DNA of 64,000 bases from Nocardioides xinjiangensis. Lineage in GTDB: Bacteria; Actinomycetota; Actinomycetes; Propionibacteriales; Nocardioidaceae. The translations under genes were made by a program, and so were the position numbers. Below are positions 25,201 to 33,460 of the stretch, one piece after another (position 1 is the stretch's first letter; every line of letters starts with the position of its first letter). Below the pieces are notes generated by a model. It had not been told where the DNA came from, did no database searches, and worked only from the letters and a program-made list of their open reading frames with translations. The DNA lies in contig NZ_JAFMSY010000001.1 of NCBI RefSeq assembly GCF_017916455.1, positions 1,905,977 to 1,969,976 on the forward strand. Reading direction: 5' to 3'.

Positions 25201-26556
25201 CTACGGCTCGCTTGTAGGCGCGGCCTGAGCCGCGGCGACCCGGCGCTGGGCGAGCGCCACATAGTCCGGCTCGATGTCAGCGCCGATGAAGCGCCTGTCA
25301 GGAAGCGCCAGGGCAGCAACTGCGACGGTCCCTGACCCGATGAAGGGGTCGACGATGAGGTCGCCGGGTGTGGTGAGGCGTTCGATGAACGTGGCTGCTT
25401 CCTGAACGCCTTGCTGCCACGGGTGAGCGGAGTCCTTCTCTTTCCCGTCGCCTGTGACGGGGTCGGACGTGTAGCGGGGCACGCCGGAGCCGCCTGTCTT
25501 GCGGTAGGCGAGCACGGGGCGCCAGGAGGGGGTGATAGCGCGTGACCAGACCTGGGTGCCGGAGTTGATGTTGGGGAAGGTGACGGCATACGTCCACCAA
25601 AATCCGAGTCCGTCCGCCTCGTAGGGCGCGAGCACGCTGATGGCTCGTGCGAGGTGGATGTGCGCGCAGTAGGCGAGCAGGAGGCCACCCGGTTTGAGCC
25701 ACGTCGCGGCGCGGCTGCCGAGCAGGTCCCATGGTCCGCCGGTGGCGAAGTCTGCTTGCATGTAGGGCGGGTCGGTGAGGATGAGGTCCACGCTGCCCGC
25801 AGCGATGTCGAGGTCGGCGATGCTGGAGTGCCGGATGTCCACCCGTCCGGGGAGGTCCGCGATGCCGGGCCGGTCGTGGAGCGCCTTGCGGGAATCCTCA
25901 GCCACCTTGGCCCGCCGGAGGCGCTCCAGCCCGCGCAGGTCCAGCGTCCGCGCGGGGACCTCGCTACCTAGGTCATCGAGCGCCGTCTGTGCGGTGCGGT
26001 GCTGGTGATCGGAGTGCACGTACACGCTCGCAGGCCTCTTAGGTCTGCGCGCCTGGTACGTCCGGCCGTCGTCCCCGACGACGGCGTCCGGCCCCCGATC
26101 GGGTGCGCCTTGGACATCCCGTGCCACGGTGCTCTTGGGGATGCCGGTCGCTGAGGCGATGCGCCGCACGCTCCACCCAGCGTCCCGCAGTCGCATCACC
26201 GCTTCAAAGCGTTGCGTCGGTGTCAGGTGGCGGCGGTGGACGTTCAGGGCCAGTGCGTGGGCAACCTTCTCGCTGTGGCTGCCGAGCCCGGCTCGGATGA
26301 CCCGGGGATGATTTGTCACTCCGAGTTCGCGGAGCGCTCGAAGCCGGTGGTGACCGTCGAGAACGTTTCCGTCTTCGTCGTACTCGATCGCTACCAAGCA
26401 GCCGTGTTCGCGCAGGCTGGCCTTGAGCGCTGCGAACTCCTCGTCGGAGAGCGCGGGCATGACCTGGTACGGCTCGGCGGTGTCGCCGGTATGGGTCGGG
26501 GCGCCACCGGCGTCAGGGACTGGCATGAGGGATGTGGAGGGGTCGGTCGGGCTCAT
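25201..26556 (-). CDS. ParB-like / DNA methyltransferase fusion
   Basis: 451 residues. The N-terminal ~110 residues are a ParB/sulfiredoxin-like domain (EEFAALKASLREHGCLVAIEYDEDGNVLDGHHRLRAL). An HTH follows (AGWSVRRIASATGIPKSTVARDVQG, about 127-150). The C-terminal half is an N4/N6 (beta-class order) DNA methylase with the catalytic DPPY at 262-265 and the SAM-binding DPFIGSGT at 403-410. Such fusions occur as orphan methylases in phages and integrative elements, often for epigenetic control or protection against restriction. It is coupled to the upstream HTH gene by an ATGA overlap. No partner nuclease is adjacent. Confidence 0.9.
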   Translation of the reverse strand: MSPTDPSTSLMPVPDAGGAPTHTGDTAEPYQVMPALSDEEFAALKASLREHGCLVAIEYDEDGNVLDGHHRLRALRELGVTNHPRVIRAGLGSHSEKVAHALALNVHRRHLTPTQRFEAVMRLRDAGWSVRRIASATGIPKSTVARDVQGAPDRGPDAVVGDDGRTYQARRPKRPASVYVHSDHQHRTAQTALDDLGSEVPARTLDLRGLERLRRAKVAEDSRKALHDRPGIADLPGRVDIRHSSIADLDIAAGSVDLILTDPPYMQADFATGGPWDLLGSRAATWLKPGGLLLAYCAHIHLARAISVLAPYEADGLGFWWTYAVTFPNINSGTQVWSRAITPSWRPVLAYRKTGGSGVPRYTSDPVTGDGKEKDSAHPWQQGVQEAATFIERLTTPGDLIVDPFIGSGTVAVAALALPDRRFIGADIEPDYVALAQRRVAAAQAAPTSEP

Positions 26557-26984
26557 CGGTCGCTCCTGCCGGGGTGGGCGCCTCTGGAGTTGCCGGACGG
26601 TCCGGTCAAGGGGTCGACGGTGACGTGGAGTTGTCGGTCGATGGCGGCCGCGAGTTGATGCATGCGCGCCAGCGACAACTCTGACTCCCCTCGCAGTAGC
26701 CGCCGGGCCTGCTCCTCGGAGATGTCGAGTTGCTCAGCGATGAAGTCCCAACCCAGTTCATCGCGCCGCATCTTCGAGTGCACCTCTTGAGCGAGCCGGT
26801 GCTGGTCCAGCACGGCAGCCACGATGTGCGGGGGAGTGCCATCGACGAATTGAGGGTCATCGGTGTAGCCGAACTGTTCGGGATAACGCAGACGCCGACG
26901 TGGACCGCGCACAACTTCAGCGCGGATGGCAGGACGACGTGGCACCGGGCAACCGTAGGAACAACATGACGTGTGGTCCCGCAT
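26553..26984 (-). CDS. Small HTH protein upstream of the methylase
   Basis: About 143 residues from ATG 26984 (GTG 26945 is an alternative). The C-terminal part is an XRE-like HTH: VHSKMRRDELGWDFIAEQLDISEEQARRLLRGESELSLARMHQLAAAI, resembling the HigA/PezA helix arrangement. The basic N-terminus (RRPAIRAEVVRGPRRRLRYP) may also touch DNA. Its stop overlaps the methylase start (ATGA), so they are co-translated. It is divergent from the recombinase gene. A LexA box and a palindrome lie in the gap between them. Confidence 0.6.
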   Translation of the reverse strand: MRDHTSCCSYGCPVPRRPAIRAEVVRGPRRRLRYPEQFGYTDDPQFVDGTPPHIVAAVLDQHRLAQEVHSKMRRDELGWDFIAEQLDISEEQARRLLRGESELSLARMHQLAAAIDRQLHVTVDPLTGPSGNSRGAHPGRSDR

Positions 26985-27063
26985 ACGAGGCACTTCGTGC
27001 GCTTCAACTACATGCTGTGTGGTACACGGCCACATCTACGTGCACAACGGTTTCAGGTTCGTC

Positions 27064-27075
27064 CGGAGTACTCCG
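27064..27075. promoter_or_regulatory. Perfect 12-base palindrome
   Basis: CGGAGTACTCCG, in the divergent gap between the HTH gene (start 26984) and the recombinase gene (start 27296). A possible site for the HTH protein; assigned by position only. Confidence 0.3.
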
Positions 27076-27124
27076 AGAGCCAGCCCATGACCTTCCTCCT
27101 GGCGCTCGCCGCCTTCCTCTTGTG

Positions 27125-27140
27125 TCGAACATGTGTTCGA
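27125..27140. promoter_or_regulatory. LexA (SOS) box
   Basis: TCGAACATGTGTTCGA is a perfect match to the actinobacterial LexA-binding consensus TCGAAC-N4-GTTCGA. It extends as a perfect inverted repeat over 27122-27143. It lies 155 bases upstream of the recombinase start and 140 bases upstream of the divergent HTH start. LexA repression, relieved by DNA damage, is expected for one or both. Confidence 0.8.
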
Positions 27141-27295
27141 CACCTGTCCCCTTTGTGTGGTAAGACGTCGACATGCATCTGCTCCTGGGACGACACCGAA
27201 GGTGCGCCGGAAGACCCGGCACACCGTAGTTCGACCCGGCAACGCCTGTGCCCTAACACGAGGCTCCTCCGGGTCGGTGTCACCCAGGAGAACCC

Positions 27296-28564
27296 GTGCC
27301 CGAGCCTGCCCAGGCGAAGCGCTACTTACGACTCGCCGACCCAGACCTACCCTCACTCGATCCTCCGTCCTGTGCGCCGTCACGGGGCGACGGCGGGCGT
27401 CGTGGTCGGCCGTCGCGGGCCGACTACTCCATCAAGTGGACCGAGACTGGTCTCGTCGGTTCGCTGCCCGCTGACGCCGCAGGGGACTGGCCCTCGGACC
27501 GGTGGCGTGCTCACCTCGCAACGTGCTCGGATGGCCGCAGGTGCCGCTGCCGTGTCCCGGACCCCGAGTGGTGGGTTCTGATGGCGGGCCGTGGGTTGCC
27601 GTTCCATCCCGACGCTGAGGTCGCGCGGGAGATGGCACACGAGAAGATCACACGATTCAAAGGCCAGCCTGCTCTGCCCGAGGCCGAGCGCACGTTCGTA
27701 CAGGAAGTCGTGCGCGACGCACTGTTCATCGCTCCGCAGCCCATCGAGAAGGGTTGGGTCGGGTCGTCCCTCTCGATCGTCACGCGACTGGTGCGGTTCC
27801 TCTCTGAGGAGAACGCGCCGCTGACACGCGAGCACGCGTTCTCCCAGCGGTCGCTGAACCGGTTCAACCACGTGCACATGGCTAACCACGCGGACGACGG
27901 CACCCAGCGGTACTACGAGTCTCGACTCAACCTCATCGCCGCCGCACTCAAGGGAGTCACGTACCGGGACAAGAAAAACCAGCCCGCACGAAGCAAGGAC
28001 GTTCCCGTCACTCCGCTAACGCCTGCACAAGAAGCCGCCCTCTACGTGTGGGCGACCGGCGTTCGCTCCCCGAAGCGGCGCCGACGGATGACAGCCATGC
28101 TCGCGACCGGGCTCGGGGTCGGCATGCAGACGGGCGAGTTCATGGAGGCGCGCCGTCGCGACGTCGAGATCACCGACAGCGGCGTGCACGTCCGCATCAC
28201 CAACATCCACAACGGCGCCGAGCGGACCGTGACGTGCCGACGTGTCTGGGAGGACGTCCTGCGGGACCTGTGTAAGGACCTCGCCCCAGAGGCGCTGCTG
28301 ATGGAGCCTTCACGCACCACGCTGATGTCCGAAGGCAGCCACAACTCGATGGTAAGCCGCACTCAGAACGAGACGGAGCCCCCTGAGTGGATCAACCAGC
28401 GGCGGCTGCGCCTGACTTGGCAGGTCAGGCTTTTGGAAGCCGGAGTCCCGATCCCGACCATCATGAAGGCCGCCGACGTCGTCACGACCGACGCCCTCAC
28501 CCGCCTCATGCTCTACGTCACTCCGCAGACCGAGGCCGACGCCTCAGCAAGCCTGAGGGGCTGA
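27296..28564 (+). CDS. Divergent tyrosine-recombinase-like protein
   Basis: 422 residues from a GTG with AGGAGAA just upstream. The N-terminal ~190 residues are variable with a helical core-binding-like part (GSSLSIVTRLVRFLSEENAP). The C-terminal half follows the integrase layout: MTAMLATGLGVGMQTGEFMEARRRDVEI, then RLRLTWQVRLLEAGVPIPTIM and TRLMLYV. The usual first Arg (TGLRxGE) appears as Gln, the HxxR position keeps Arg but lacks His, and the third His is not obvious. The Tyr in LMLYV is present. It is therefore either a divergent or a non-catalytic family member. It sits two bases upstream of the DDE gene and next to a tRNA gene. Confidence 0.6.
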   Translation: MPEPAQAKRYLRLADPDLPSLDPPSCAPSRGDGGRRGRPSRADYSIKWTETGLVGSLPADAAGDWPSDRWRAHLATCSDGRRCRCRVPDPEWWVLMAGRGLPFHPDAEVAREMAHEKITRFKGQPALPEAERTFVQEVVRDALFIAPQPIEKGWVGSSLSIVTRLVRFLSEENAPLTREHAFSQRSLNRFNHVHMANHADDGTQRYYESRLNLIAAALKGVTYRDKKNQPARSKDVPVTPLTPAQEAALYVWATGVRSPKRRRRMTAMLATGLGVGMQTGEFMEARRRDVEITDSGVHVRITNIHNGAERTVTCRRVWEDVLRDLCKDLAPEALLMEPSRTTLMSEGSHNSMVSRTQNETEPPEWINQRRLRLTWQVRLLEAGVPIPTIMKAADVVTTDALTRLMLYVTPQTEADASASLRG

Positions 28565-28566
28565 CC

Positions 28567-30495
28567 GTGGCGACGAAAGAGAACAAGGAGAAGAAGCCGG
28601 ACATCCCCACCGTCACTGCGAGCAGTCACCGGCCCAAGGTGCCTACGGGCACCATGACGGAATTGCGCGCAATCCAGCCGCCAGTGCCTGCATTGGAGGC
28701 CGACGACCTCGACATCCGCGCGTACCACGAGCAGTACATCGACCCGCACGTTCAATCCGCGTCGGCGTTCATCAAGCGCTCGGGCATCGACCACTTCATG
28801 CAAGAGCACCACAACGCCTCGAAGGAGACACGAGGCCGAAAGGAGACCATTCCGTTCCACGCCATCCTCGTCGCCATGTGGCTCGTCGCGTCCACCGGCG
28901 GGAACCTGTGGATGACGAACATCCGCGACGTGCTGTTCCACAAGATCAACGACCGCTCCCGCCACGCGCTCGGCATCACCTACCCCAACCGACCAACCCA
29001 CCCGCACCACCAGGCCCGCAACGACAAGGCCAGCGACGCCGACCGCCGCTGGGACGAAGCCTCCGAGCGGGCGGTCGCTCGCACCGTTCAGCGGATGCTT
29101 CGCACCATCGACCCCTCGGTCCTGCCCAAGAACCGGAACCTGCCCTACTCAGAACTGCTAGAGAAGGCGCGCCCGCTCACCCTCGCCGAGCAGCAGGAAC
29201 TTCAAGCCCGTCTGGACTGGGTGTGCAACCGGCTACTGGAGACCGCATTCAAGACCCTGCCCCGCCGCATCCGCCGCAAGTACAAGGGCTCCGCGTGCAT
29301 CGACGGCACCCCCATGAGGCTCTCCTCCAAGGGCCGCGGAGTCGAGAACGAAGAGTGCTCAGCCGACCCCGACGGCGGCTTCTACCGCCGCGGCGGTGAC
29401 CACTCCGAGACCGGCGGCTTCGGCAAGAGTTTCTACGCCCTCGACATCTCACTGCTCGTTGCCGTCGACTGCCACCACGGCGACAAGCAGTACATGCCCG
29501 CTCTCCCGCTGGCGATGACCACCGACCGCCCCGGTGTCGACCCCGCCGGAGCAGCGCGGCGCATCTTCGCCTACATCGAGCAGGCCGGGTACCCGGTCCG
29601 CTGGCTCGCCGGAGACCTTCTCTACACCGACCAGAAGGCCGAGAAGTTCCAGACCGCCGCCCGAGAGATCGGCTACAAGCCCGTCCTGGGCTATGGGCCC
29701 AAGCACCACGGACTCCAAGGCACCCACAAGACCGGCGCCACCATGGTCGAAGGGAACTGGTTCTGCCCGCACATGCCCGAACCGCTCGTCAACGCCACCG
29801 TCGACCGCCGAAACCCCGACAAGGACCAGCGCATCAGCCACGAAGAGTGGCAGCAGCGGATCGACCAGCGCGCGACCTACGCGTTGCGCGGCAAGGAAAC
29901 ACGACGCGACGACGGCAGCCAACGCTTCGGCTGCCCCGCATCCGGCGCCAACCCCACCGCAGCGTGCTCACTCAAGCCCAAGTCGGAGCGCGACCGGCCC
30001 ACCAAGCAACCCGACGGGTCCGTCATCGACGCACGCCCAACCATCAACCCCGGCAAGACCATCGGGGACGAACACCCGCCGGTCTGCAAGCAGGACACCA
30101 TCACGATCCGCCCCGGCGACAAGGAAACCTTCGACCGGTATTGGCAGGACCTCATGTACGGAGGCGTCCAGCACCACACCACCTACGTGCGTCTGCGTCA
30201 GGCACAAGAAGGCGTGCACGGCTTCGCCAAGGCCCACGCCGCACAGGCTCTCGACAACCCTCAGGCGCGACTCGTGCGCGGCAAGGCTGCCCAGTCGCTG
30301 TTCGCTGCCTTCCTCCTGGCCGCGGCCTCCGTTGCCAAGATCCGCACGTTCCTGCACACCGCCGAGACCGATGCCGCTGGTGAGCGGTGGGTCGAGCGCG
30401 CGCCCCTGACCTCGGCGTTGCGCACCCCGCCCGGCGACAAGGACCCCGACGCGGAACCCGACCCGCCACCAGGCGAGTTGCCCGAGGCCGCCTGA
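28567..30495 (+). CDS. DDE-transposase-like protein
   Basis: 642 residues from a GTG two bases after the recombinase stop. The RNase H-like core shows an IDGTPM strand (D246), a strand LAGDLLYTD (D350) and QAQEGVHGFAKAH (E548), with the spacing of DDE transposases of the IS4/IS1182-like kind. Between the second Asp and the Glu lies a ~190-residue insertion with a Cys set (about C400, C456, C467, C507) that could bind zinc. The N-terminus is disordered and basic; the C-terminus is acidic and Pro-rich. No terminal inverted repeats are seen around it. Coupling to the recombinase-like gene suggests a two-protein system, not a plain insertion sequence. Confidence 0.65.
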   Translation: MATKENKEKKPDIPTVTASSHRPKVPTGTMTELRAIQPPVPALEADDLDIRAYHEQYIDPHVQSASAFIKRSGIDHFMQEHHNASKETRGRKETIPFHAILVAMWLVASTGGNLWMTNIRDVLFHKINDRSRHALGITYPNRPTHPHHQARNDKASDADRRWDEASERAVARTVQRMLRTIDPSVLPKNRNLPYSELLEKARPLTLAEQQELQARLDWVCNRLLETAFKTLPRRIRRKYKGSACIDGTPMRLSSKGRGVENEECSADPDGGFYRRGGDHSETGGFGKSFYALDISLLVAVDCHHGDKQYMPALPLAMTTDRPGVDPAGAARRIFAYIEQAGYPVRWLAGDLLYTDQKAEKFQTAAREIGYKPVLGYGPKHHGLQGTHKTGATMVEGNWFCPHMPEPLVNATVDRRNPDKDQRISHEEWQQRIDQRATYALRGKETRRDDGSQRFGCPASGANPTAACSLKPKSERDRPTKQPDGSVIDARPTINPGKTIGDEHPPVCKQDTITIRPGDKETFDRYWQDLMYGGVQHHTTYVRLRQAQEGVHGFAKAHAAQALDNPQARLVRGKAAQSLFAAFLLAAASVAKIRTFLHTAETDAAGERWVERAPLTSALRTPPGDKDPDAEPDPPPGELPEAA

Positions 30496-30714
30496 CCCCT
30501 GCCGCGGCACCGCAACTACATCGAAACCGCCACAGACCCGGACCAACCAATCCGGGTTACAGGTATGCCCGCACAACAGTTCAGCGGCCAGCGGCTGGCC
30601 GGGATCCGGCCCATCGAACGGGGCATCCAGTTCGTCAAGCGCCACCAGAAACGACGAAGCGCCGCCCCTGACCTCGAATCTGGGGCCAGAGAGCGGCGCT
30701 TCGCTCAAAAGGTC
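30496..30714. other. Intergenic region with three inverted repeats at the tRNA boundary
   Basis: 220 bases between the DDE gene and the tRNA terminator. It holds ACCCGGA / TCCGGGT (30536-30557), a 7-bp stem around CGG (30585-30601, containing GGCCAG/CTGGCC) and AGCGCCGC / GCGGCGCT (30658-30700). A 67-codon frame (30565-30768) runs into the tRNA and is not supported. The repeats could be terminators or binding sites for recombination proteins at the element end. Confidence 0.4.
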
Positions 30715-30744
30715 GGGGGAGCGACTCCAAAAAGTCGCTCCCCC
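30715..30744 (-). terminator. tRNA-Ser terminator
   Basis: A perfect 12-bp stem (30715-30726 with 30733-30744) and a six-base loop, starting two bases after the tRNA CCA on the minus strand and followed by a short T-rich stretch (CCTTTTG). Read on the other strand it could also end the DDE transcript. Confidence 0.75.
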
Positions 30745-30746
30745 GC

Positions 30747-30836
30747 TGGCGGTGACGGAGGGATTTGAACCCTCGGTGGACTTGCGCCCACAAACGCTTT
30801 CGAGGCGTTCTCCTTAGGCCGCTCGGACACGTCACC
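30747..30836 (-). tRNA. tRNA-Ser (anticodon CGA)
   Basis: The minus strand folds as a class II tRNA of 90 bases with an encoded CCA. The acceptor stem GGTGACG pairs with CGTCACC, the discriminator is G, the anticodon loop is CTCGAAA, a long variable arm is present, and the T arm reads GGGTTCAAATCCC. The anticodon CGA reads UCG serine codons. Its 3' end faces the accessory region and the recombinase-like gene, the usual geometry for an integrated element. Confidence 0.95.
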
Positions 30837-30972
30837 GCCGGGAAGGCTACCGGAGGGAGCGCGCGAGGATGAAACCGGCGCCGGTCGAGCGGACCGGTCG
30901 TGTGGACCGCCGAGCGGGCCGACGCGACGGCCGGCTGCTCCGGCCGGGCCGGTCCCCGCGGCCCGTCATCCC

Positions 30973-31128
30973 CCGTAACGCCTCGACCCCGATCCCGGGT
31001 AACGCCTCGAAGCGTGCACTCCCGCCCGCACCGGTGGGGGCGGGAGTGCACAGATGGAGGCGTTACCCGGGCGGCGGCGCGCCTCACCGGGGCGGGAGTG
31101 CACTCACCGAGGCGTTACCCGGGCGGGC
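30973..31128. repeat. Cluster of intergenic inverted repeats
   Basis: A gene-free stretch. Two complementary blocks on the left (CCCGGGTAACGCCTC at 30994-31008 and GTGCACTCCCGCCC at 31014-31027) face their exact complements at 31057-31071 and 31038-31051, giving a nearly continuous hairpin of 29 bp. A second copy of both right-hand blocks follows at about 31089-31126. A third GTAACGCCTC lies at about 30974. It lies between the tRNA promoter and the end of the GNAT gene. Confidence 0.8.
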
Positions 31129-31135
31129 GCGCGCG

Positions 31136-31600
31136 TCACCGGGTGGGGCCGACGTAGCAGAGCATCCGGTAGTCGGTGCCCTCCTCGATCGTGACGAAGC
31201 CGTGCCGCTCATAGAACCGGCGGGTGTCGACGTCGACCTCGTCGACGTTGATGTGCATCTCGGGGGAGCCGAGCTCGCGGACGAGGCGGCGGCACCGCTC
31301 GAGGACCTGCGTGCCGATGCCGTGGGAGCGGCGATCGGGCACGACGTAGAGCTCCTCGAGCTGGGAGACGGGACCGTCGAACCAGATGGCCGGCCGCAGG
31401 CTGACCAGGGCGAACCCGACGGCCCGTCCGTCGTCCTCGGCCAGGACCGCGACGATGCCGTCCAGGCCGAGGATGCGACCGAAGCGCGCGGCCAGCACGT
31501 CGACGTCGTCGGTCTCGGTGTCGAACTCGGTGTTGAAGTCCCACAGCAGGCGGGCCAGCACGTCGGCGTCGGTCGCGCTCGCGCGGCGGACGACGGTCAT
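31136..31600 (-). CDS. GNAT-family N-acetyltransferase
   Basis: 154 residues. The GNAT fold is clear: VRRASATDADVLARLLWDFN at the start, AVGFALVSLRP, then LEELYVVPDRRSHGIGTQVLERCRRLV (the acetyl-CoA loop RRSHGIG) and VDTRRFYERHGF at the end. The substrate is unknown. ATG 31600 overlaps the tadA stop (ATGA), so it is the last gene of the tadA operon. The longer frame upstream is antisense-like and Arg-rich. Confidence 0.85.
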   Translation of the reverse strand: MTVVRRASATDADVLARLLWDFNTEFDTETDDVDVLAARFGRILGLDGIVAVLAEDDGRAVGFALVSLRPAIWFDGPVSQLEELYVVPDRRSHGIGTQVLERCRRLVRELGSPEMHINVDEVDVDTRRFYERHGFVTIEEGTDYRMLCYVGPTR

Positions 31601-32097
31601 CGCACGTCCGGGGACAGCGGCGGGGACAGCGGCTGGGACCGGTGGCCCGCGAAGAAGCCGTCGAGCAGCGCGGCGGACTCGGCGGCGAGCACGCCGGACA
31701 CGACCTCGGGCCGGTGGTTGAGCCGGCGGTCGCGCACGACGTCCCACAGCGACCCGACGGCGCCGAGCTTGTCGTCGTACGCGCCGAAGACGAGGCGGTC
31801 GACCCGGGCCAGCACCAGGGCGCCGGCGCACATGGTGCACGGCTCGAGGGTCACGACCAGGGTGCAGCCCGCGAGCCGCCACTCGCCGCGCGCGGCGGCA
31901 GCGCTCCGGAGGGCGACGACCTCGGCGTGGCCGGTGGGATCGGCGTGCGCCTCACGCGTGTTGTGGCCGGTGCCGATGACGGTGCCCGCCTCGTCGACGA
32001 CGACGGCGCCGACCGGTACGTCGTCCGCGCCGAGGGCAGCCTGCGCCTCGGCGAGGGCGAGGCGCATGGCGTCGTCCCAGGGGGTGGCACGGGTCAT
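31597..32097 (-). CDS. tadA: tRNA-specific adenosine deaminase
   Basis: 166 residues. The zinc deaminase motifs are intact: TGHAEVVAL (HAE) and PCTMCAGAL (PCxxC). TadA converts A34 to inosine in tRNA-Arg(ACG), allowing wobble decoding. The N-terminal [12 protein letters not shown] and [12 protein letters not shown] are typical. The ATG overlaps the stop of the TadA-associated gene, and the stop overlaps the GNAT start. The ~20-residue Ser/Pro tail ([12 protein letters not shown]) is unremarkable. Confidence 0.95.
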   Translation of the reverse strand: MTRATPWDDAMRLALAEAQAALGADDVPVGAVVVDEAGTVIGTGHNTREAHADPTGHAEVVALRSAAAARGEWRLAGCTLVVTLEPCTMCAGALVLARVDRLVFGAYDDKLGAVGSLWDVVRDRRLNHRPEVVSGVLAAESAALLDGFFAGHRSQPLSPPLSPDVR

Positions 32098-32579
32098 GCG
32101 GACGTGAGCCCCACGGCGTCGTCGAAGAGCTCGCCGAATCCGAGCTGCCGTGCGATCTCCGAGAGCATCTCGTCGGGGTAGAGCTCCACGTCGTCGAGCA
32201 GGGCGCCCATGTCGATGGCGTGCAGGCCCAGGTCGCCGAGGAGGTCGAGGTCGCCGGCGGGCACCTCGACGTCGTCGTCCTCCGGCGGCGGCAGTCCGAG
32301 GAAGTCGATCGCCGACTGCGCGAGCTCCCACTCGTCGGCGGCGGTGACGTCGGAGAGCAGCACCCGGGTGCGCGGGCCGTCCACGCGGACCAGCACGAAG
32401 AAGTCCTCGTCGACCGCGACCATCCCGACCGCGCCCTCGTCGCCGGAGACCTGGCGCAGCGCGTGGCTCAGGGAGTCGATCGTCTCGTAGGCCGGCGGCG
32501 CGATGTCCTGGAGCTGCCAGACGCCGTCCTCGCGGAACGCGACCAGCGCGAAGTCGACCTCGCCGTTCTGCTCGGACAT
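32094..32579 (-). CDS. TadA-associated protein
   Basis: 161 residues from ATG 32579. This is the acidic protein regularly found upstream of tadA in actinobacteria ([59 protein letters not shown]). The biochemical role is not established. It overlaps tadA by four bases. It is transcribed divergently from upp with a 111-base gap that must hold both promoters. Confidence 0.85.
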   Translation of the reverse strand: MSEQNGEVDFALVAFREDGVWQLQDIAPPAYETIDSLSHALRQVSGDEGAVGMVAVDEDFFVLVRVDGPRTRVLLSDVTAADEWELAQSAIDFLGLPPPEDDDVEVPAGDLDLLGDLGLHAIDMGALLDDVELYPDEMLSEIARQLGFGELFDDAVGLTSA

Positions 32580-32690
32580 CGACGCGACCTCCCACGCGCT
32601 GCGGACCCGTCCAATGTCCCAGAAAGGCGGGGGTGCGCCAACCCTCTTTCGTCTCGTTCGGGAACGAGCGCCGCCACTAGGGTGGCCCCC

Positions 32691-33332
32691 ATGCGCCTGC
32701 ACGTGGTCAACCACCCCCTCGTCTCCCACAAGCTGACGGTCCTGCGCGACGCGCGCACCGACTCACCGACGTTCCGCCGGCTGACCGACGAGCTGGTGAC
32801 CCTGCTGGCCTACGAGGCGACGCGGGAGGTCCGTGTCGAGTCGGTGGACATCACCACGCCGGTGTGCCCCACCACGGGCGTGCGCCTCGCCTCGCCCAAG
32901 CCGATGGTCGTGCCCATCCTGCGCGCCGGGCTCGGCATGCTCGACGGGATGATGCGGCTGCTGCCCACGGCCGAGGTCGGCTTCCTCGGCATGGTGCGCA
33001 ACGAGGAGACGCTCGAGGCGTCGACGTACGCCGAGCGCCTGCCCGAGGACCTGTCGGGCCGCCAGTGCTACGTCCTCGACCCGATGCTGGCCACCGGCGG
33101 CACCCTCGCCGCCGCGATCCGCTTCCTCACGCACCGCGGCGCGGACGACATCACCGCCATCTGCCTCCTCGCCGCCCCCGAGGGCGCCGAGAACCTGGAG
33201 AAGGGCCTCGAGGGGCTCGACGTCCCCGTCACGGTCGTCACCGCGGCCCTCGACGAGAAGCTCAACGACAAGGGCTACATCGTGCCGGGCCTCGGCGACG
33301 CGGGCGACCGGTTGTACGGCGTCGCGCACTAG
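32691..33332 (+). CDS. upp: Uracil phosphoribosyltransferase
   Basis: 213 residues, full length. The start ([20 protein letters not shown]) and the PRPP loop ([17 protein letters not shown]) are diagnostic, as is the uracil-binding end ([23 protein letters not shown]). It converts uracil and PRPP to UMP in pyrimidine salvage. Single gene, divergent from the tadA operon. Confidence 0.97.
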   Translation: MRLHVVNHPLVSHKLTVLRDARTDSPTFRRLTDELVTLLAYEATREVRVESVDITTPVCPTTGVRLASPKPMVVPILRAGLGMLDGMMRLLPTAEVGFLGMVRNEETLEASTYAERLPEDLSGRQCYVLDPMLATGGTLAAAIRFLTHRGADDITAICLLAAPEGAENLEKGLEGLDVPVTVVTAALDEKLNDKGYIVPGLGDAGDRLYGVAH

Positions 33333-33355
33333 TCCGCCACTCCCCGCGGTCCCCC

Positions 33356-33403
33356 CGGTCGAGTGCGCCGGCGGTAGTGGTCGCCGCAGGACTGCGCACT
33401 CGA
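33356..33403 (+). repeat. Intergenic repeat, copy A
   Basis: GGTCGAGTGC, then GGCGGTAGTGGTCGCCGC, then TGCGCAC. The copy at 34437-34485 is about 80 per cent identical in opposite orientation. Copy A itself can pair CGAGTGCGC with its complement GCGCACTCG. The two copies flank the gene at 33461-34372. Confidence 0.65.
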
Positions 33404-33460
33404 CGCCGGTGCTGCATGGTCGAGGGCGCATGAGGTGGCAGCCGCCGAGGCGCGGACCCC

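Noticed and set aside
28567..30495. A simple insertion sequence consisting of the DDE gene alone
   Set aside because: No terminal inverted repeats or target duplication are visible, and the gene is tightly coupled to the preceding recombinase-like gene.
1..30746. A second copy of the tRNA-Ser 3' end marking the left attachment site
   Set aside because: I scanned by eye for the T-arm/acceptor sequence in the left half and saw no convincing duplicate. It may be outside the window or too short to see.
30565..30768. Open frame of 67 codons running into the tRNA
   Set aside because: It crosses the tRNA terminator and tRNA 3' end and includes two hairpins, so it is unlikely to be coding.
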